Part shown: in pieces, positions 60,193-64,000 of the stretch
How the letters are laid out: each line of letters begins with the position of its first letter
Position numbering within the stretch: position 1 is the first letter of the stretch
NCBI GenBank assembly: GCA_036874045.1
Contig: CM072341.1
Span: 10,800,501 to 10,864,500, forward strand
DNA from: Cymodocea nodosa
Taxonomy: Eukaryota; Streptophyta; Magnoliopsida; Alismatales; Cymodoceaceae
DNA: 64,000 bases
Reading direction: 5' to 3'
Notes under the pieces: model-generated
Databases searched by the model: none
What the model was told of the DNA's origin: nothing
What the model saw: the letters and a program-made list of their open reading frames with translations, nothing else
Position numbers and translations under genes: made by a program

Positions 60193-62205
60193 TCAAAAAG
60201 AGATTTTATCTCTTGGAACCCATTTTTGAGTGGGTCTAAGAATTTTAGAGAGAGTCATATCAAAATAATCTATATTTTTAGACTTCAACTTATCTATTTT
60301 CTGATAATTATTTTTGCATTTCTTTCTCTTAGTGTTATAATTATCAGAACATTTATCTCCATGCAAACTAGAGTTGAAATTTTCATTTCTGACATTATTT
60401 GATTTCCAATATTCGATATTCTTTAAATATAAAGAAAATTGATCAAGAATATTAAAATTCTCAAATGTCTTAGCTTGATTCTTTTGAAGATTTCTTTTGA
60501 GATTCTTGCATCGTGTGCTATCATTTATATACTGCATTTTATCAACTTGCACATATTTTTCTCCCTTTTTGATTACACACAGAATAGTTTTTCTCTTACT
60601 ATTCTTAGTACTGGAAATAAAGACATTATTTTTAGCAGTACCACAATGCAATATATAATTTTCAGAAGATGCATCGTGTAAACCAATACCATGTTTTTCT
60701 ACATTTGATATTTTACTACTAAGTTCATTTGTTAAACTTTGACTATTATTCCATTTACTTAATATAACCTTTTGATCGCAAACTTTAATCTTTAACACAT
60801 CAATTTCTGAATTTAAATTAGTAATAGTCAGTTCCAGTTTTTCAATTTCAGAGATCATTTTCTTCTTATCAGCAATTAAATTTTCACAATCAGCATGCAA
60901 TTTTCTTTCTATAGCAGTGAACTTTAAAATTTCCTATGCATGCCTTTGATTTTCTTTTTTAAATTTATTCAACATAGAGTTCAGAAAATCAATCTTATTT
61001 TCAGATTCATCTAGCATTTTCCTAGTGTCCTTTCTTTCTATTTTGACTTTCTTATATTTTCTGGTTAGTCTATTGTATTCAACAAGTAATCCATCAAAAC
61101 TATCAAAATTAGCATTTTGATCAGAGGATACCTCATTGGATTTTGCCATAAAGCATACATTTGCTACATTTTCTTCTAAATCTGATGTTGATGAGGATTC
61201 GTTGTCTGATATTGAATCCTTTGTTTCTTCACTTTGTGAAGCTGAAGAGTCATCCCATGTCACTTTAAGCACCATTCTCTTTCTGAATTTCTTATTCCTG
61301 AAATTCCTCCTCGAATTCTTCTTATCTTTGTTGAGAGGACAATCAGTTTGAAAGTGACTCGGCCTGTTGCACTTGTAGCATATACTTTTGTCTTTCGTGA
61401 ATGACTTCTTCTCCATATCTCTAGATGTCTTTGCTGACCTGAAGTTCCTACGTTTCTTCAACAGATTTCTAAATTTTCTAGTCAACAATAGTAAATCATC
61501 GTTAGAATCACTAGTGACTTCTGAGACTTTATCAGCCTCAAAAGCTAGATCCCTTCTAGGATTTTTCTCTTTTGGATCTAAATGTTGTACTTCATAGGCT
61601 GCCAAATTTCCTATGAGATCATCGAGAGTATATGTATTTAAATCTTTGGACTCTTCAATAGATGTTGTCTTTTGAGCCCAAATTTTAGTTAAAGATCTAA
61701 GGATCTTTCTTACCAAGTCTTTTTCCTCGAATTTCTTGCCTAAAGATTTTAATGAATTTACAATCTTAAGAAAATGGGAAAACATGTCAGAGATACATTC
61801 ATTTTCGTGCATTTTAAAAAGCTCATATTTATGTACTAACATATTAATCTTAGATTCCTTGACCTGGTTAGTACCTTCGTTGGCAACTTCTAATGCATGT
61901 TATATCTCATATGCAGTTTGATATGCAGAAACTTTATTAAATTAATTATGAGATAAAGCACAAAACAAGATGTTTAAACCTTTAGCATTCAATGTCATTC
62001 GCTCCTTTTTATCAAAAGTCCAAGTATCATATGGAGTCGTAACTAACACTATAGGATTGCTAATTATATGTCATAATTTGAAATCGAGTGACTGAAAGAA
62101 TACTTTCATCCTATATTTCCAATAACCATAATTGCTACCTTTGAACATAGGAGGACGATTAGTAGTCTGTCCTTCAATCATAACTAATATTTCAGAGTTA
62201 TCCAT
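60193..62205 (-). pseudogene. Gag of element C
   Basis: The ATG at 62205 (MDNSEILVMIEG) opens the gag N-terminus, with stops before 61842. 61842-60934 is open: FSHFLKIVNSLKSLGKKFEE, IEESKDLNTYTLDDLIGNLA, a basic section, CCHC knuckle CYKCNRPSHFQTDC near 61385-61340, and an Asp/Ser-rich section. 60900-60193 is the coiled-coil part with Lys/Asn-rich sequence (KLELTITNLNSEIDVLKIK). A stop near 60930 separates the pieces. Confidence 0.9.
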
Positions 62206-62295
62206 TTTAAACAGATGATCCGAAGTAAATGACAGGAAAAATCGATTCCTAAATAGAGAATTGAAGGCTTTTCGAATGCTTTAAACAGTTTAAGT

Positions 62296-62307
62296 GCTCT
62301 GATACCA
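62296..62307 (-). promoter_or_regulatory. Second primer-site copy in element C
   Basis: TGGTATCAGAGC on the minus strand, about 60 bp inside the LTR-proximal copy. It matches the initiator-Met site exactly over 12 bases, whereas the proximal copy has a mismatch at its last base. Confidence 0.7.
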
Positions 62308-62354
62308 ATTATAGCAAAGTGTAGTAAATCTGACAAAAATAAGTAAAAAAAAAT

Positions 62355-62366
62355 ACTCTGATACCA
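62355..62366 (-). promoter_or_regulatory. Primer binding site of element C
   Basis: TGGTATCAGAGT on the minus strand, two bases inside the 5' LTR. Confidence 0.88.
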
Positions 62367-62368
62367 AT

Positions 62369-63592
62369 TGTAGGATCGTCTATATCACAAGAGGGGGAGT
62401 GAATTGTGTCTTTAATAATTAAATACTAGCGGATAAAACAAGAGCACAAAACACTCGTAAATGAAATTCTATTCTTTTATTTCAAGACAGAATTTACAAT
62501 ATCTTTTCAGCTCAATTCCCTTCTTGACGGTTTTGATACAATAATGTTTGATATACAATTCAAATAGGAAAACAAAGCTCTTTTTCAAAACTAATTTTGA
62601 ATTGTATAAAACCTGATCTTTATGCACACAGCTTCTTTCTTTCTCTTTGCTCAGCTTCTGTATCTCTTCTTCTCTAGTTGTCGAATTTCTAGACTTCTTA
62701 CATTTTCAGCTCCTTTTCTGAAATTACTTGGAATTTCAAACTTCTTCTGATGTTGGAGAATTTTTCAGAATATGAATATTCAAACTTAACTTTTCAGTTA
62801 GGGATCCGGATTGAATATTTAGACTTGGTTTTTGAGATTGGGATCCTCCTTTTGTAATGTAGCTCGTACTCTCTATTTGTAGTCGAACTCTGTTGTCTTT
62901 CACGTTCAACATGTTCATCCACTTGATCCACAATCCATAATCCATAATCCACGTACTAATTTTCTCTTTAATCTAAATTACTATCTTTTTGAGTTTCCAC
63001 TTTCTCCACAATCATTTTGAATTTCCACGATCTCCACTCGTAGATATATCAAGAATTTTATCTTCTTGGAGTCTTGTAGAATATCTTCTAAGTCTTCGAT
63101 TTAGTCGAACATTTATCTTTTAAGTCCTGTAAAAACTCGAACACTTATCCTTTAACTCTTCGAGTTTTTGCACCTGCAAAACACGTGACTAAACAAAGAA
63201 ACTTATCTGTTCGTTAGTCCTTTTATAAAACTCGAACAGTTATCTATCCATGCGTATAAAAACTCGAACAGTTATCTAACTATTCGATTTTTCATTACCG
63301 AACGCACATGGAAAACACGTGACAACTTAAAACATTAAAAACACACGTGCAGATAACTTAACTATACGAGTTTTTAATATAAAGTATTCAATAGAAACGA
63401 AACATTAACTATCCGAAAGTTTAACTATTGCAAATCTAACTCTTCAGAAATCTTTAATTTATCCAACATAAAAATGAAACTTTTCGATAATCTGTTAACT
63501 ATTATACTTACAGAAATATACTTAGAGAATATTATGTAGACTTATTTAAAAACGTTAATAAAGCATATATCATCAAAATTAAATACCTAACA
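62369..63592 (-). repeat. 5' LTR of element C
   Basis: 1224 bp, near identical to 43012-44234. The palindrome-type words are at about 63210-63440. It is followed on the right by the duplication AACAT (63593-63597). Confidence 0.93.
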
Positions 63593-63597
63593 AACAT

Positions 63598-63717
63598 AAA
63601 AATTAGCGTTATGCTTCATCTCGTCCTATTGATGAGAAAATAGGCGATCCTAATCAAGGAATTAGGATAGGGTCATCAGTAGTCAACATTTATAGAGCTT
63701 GTTCATTTGTGGTGCTT
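63598..63717 (+). pseudogene. Element B: integrase tail after C
   Basis: Continues the reading interrupted at 43011. It matches the minus-strand wording at 50730-50840 of C (GCATTATGCTTCATCTC, GGCGATCCTAATCAAGGA, TCATCAGTAGTCAACAT). Confidence 0.85.
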
Positions 63718-63859
63718 ATATGAAGTTCTTGTTTTTCTTTGGTAGCATTTTCTAAACTATCTATATCTATTTATCTACCATCTGTAGCTATCTTGTGAAA
63801 TACAAATTGTTTCCTTACATAGATTTTTGCATTATGAAAACACAAGGGTTTTAACAATG
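63718..63859 (-). repeat. LTR scrap inside element B
   Basis: The end GATTTTTGCATTATGAAAAC...TTTTAACA resembles the start (minus strand) of the D LTR (53231-53270: GATTTTTGCATTATCAAAA). It sits where B should carry RT, between integrase tail and RT-end sequence, so it marks a deletion or a truncated insertion. Confidence 0.55.
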
Positions 63860-63931
63860 TTAAATATCAATCTAATCCTACTAAGTTACACCTATTTGCT
63901 ATTAAAAGAATTTTTAAATATCTACTAAGAA
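63860..63931 (+). pseudogene. Element B: short RT/RNase H junction remnant
   Basis: TTAAATATCAATCTAATCC and AAAAGAATTTTTAAATATCT correspond to the CAKY.SNP and VKRIFKYLL region of C (minus strand 49700-49760). RNase H itself is missing. Confidence 0.7.
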
Positions 63932-63933
63932 GT

Positions 63934-64000
63934 TGCCACTGTAGCAGTTGTAGAAACAGGACATTCGAAGGAAAACCACGATTACATGTGTTTAGAATGA
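63934..64000. repeat. E-type LTR piece at the window edge
   Basis: 63934-63985 resembles 40132-40190 of element E (TGCCACT.TAGC.GTTG and GAAGGAAAAACCAC). The last 12 bases TGTTTAGAATGA are identical to the first bases of E, so another E-type copy may begin at 63989. It runs off the window. Confidence 0.5.

Larger units (their letters stand above)
43012..63592 (-). mobile_element. Element C: minus-strand Sirevirus-like element with envelope-like gene, carrying element D
   Basis: 20,581 bp in total; about 12.7 kb after subtracting D and its duplication. LTRs of 1223 and 1224 bp lie at 43012-44234 (3') and 62369-63592 (5'). Target duplication AACAT is at 43007-43011 and 63593-63597, inside the integrase tail of B. 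Order on the minus strand: primer site, gag (62205-60193), protease/integrase (60160-59640, then across D at 51737-50660), RT-RNase H (50659-49214), a spacer with an LTR-like array (48110-47250), envelope-like gene (47180-44559), tandem polypurine tracts (44340-44236). The RT-RNase H has a single stop. Confidence 0.93.
35987..64000 (+). mobile_element. Element B: plus-strand Sirevirus-like element, split by E and C, 3' end outside window
   Basis: It begins with its 5' LTR at 35987 (TGTTAGG) inside gag of remnant F. Its parts in order: LTR 35987-37266, primer site 37269-37280, gag 37354-39335, insertion E 39336-41501, protease-integrase 41507-43011, insertion C 43012-63592, then integrase tail and further pieces from 63598. 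The join across E (GGTTC) and across C (AACAT) is seamless when compared with the intact order in element C. No 3' LTR is in the window. The copy is decayed and lacks most of RT. Confidence 0.82.

Noticed and set aside
61136..61597. Plus-strand open frames
   Set aside because: Shadows of the C gag on the minus strand.
31050..64000. Integrated plant pararetrovirus
   Set aside because: Integrase lies between protease and RT, LTRs and target duplications are present, and the primer site is initiator-Met type: Ty1/copia retrotransposons.

Overview
The window is plant nuclear DNA. Two host genes with GT-AG spliceosomal introns lie on the minus strand: a SKP1-like gene of the Arabidopsis ASK20/ASK21 type and a conserved plant gene of unknown function. 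Nearly everything else is transposable elements, mostly Ty1/copia retrotransposons of the Sirevirus (SIRE/Maximus) lineage. The small GC-rich first exons set in AT-rich surroundings, together with the Sirevirus load, suggest a monocot with a repeat-rich genome. That is an inference and I cannot name the species.

Layout. 374-7671: element A, a complete but heavily decayed copia element on the plus strand, with both LTRs, PBS, polypurine tracts and a 5-bp target duplication (ATCCT). 7677-9250: host flank with a GC-rich unidentified patch, then a 98-bp tandem duplication. 9791-20500: the SKP1-like gene. Its introns hold a decayed RTE-type LINE, a MITE candidate, a poly(A) tract flanked by direct repeats, and other small repeats. 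20815-23850: an intergenic stretch with a TA microsatellite. 23852-25160: the second gene and its promoter. 25160-31050: AT-rich intergenic DNA with a perfect 32-bp inverted repeat and a 63-bp tandem repeat.

31050 to the end is a nest of Sirevirus-like elements. A plus-strand gag/env-like remnant (G) abuts a minus-strand remnant (F) head to head. F is interrupted by a plus-strand element B (LTR from 35987). B holds a 2.17-kb solo-LTR-like insertion E (39336-41501) and is split by a 20.6-kb minus-strand element C (43012-63592, target duplication AACAT). C in turn carries a 7.9-kb minus-strand element D (51738-59639, target duplication TTATG). B resumes at 63598. B, C and F are one family; A, D and the gag part of G are a second. 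C and F carry an envelope-like third gene between RNase H and the 3' LTR, with a hydrophobic segment and a plant-retroelement domain.

How the parts relate. Gag, protease, integrase, reverse transcriptase and RNase H order (GAG-PR-INT-RT-RH), the initiator-Met tRNA primer site, repeated polypurine tracts of the AAAAAGGGGGAGA kind, and palindrome arrays in the LTRs all mark Sireviruses. Almost every element gene is broken by stops, frameshifts or deletions; the RT-RNase H of C is the best preserved, with one stop. The most interesting signals are a palindrome plus CACGTG module shared by the LTRs of all families, a second copy of such a U3-like array directly upstream of the envelope-like gene in C, and two independent gag-env remnants that lost pol.
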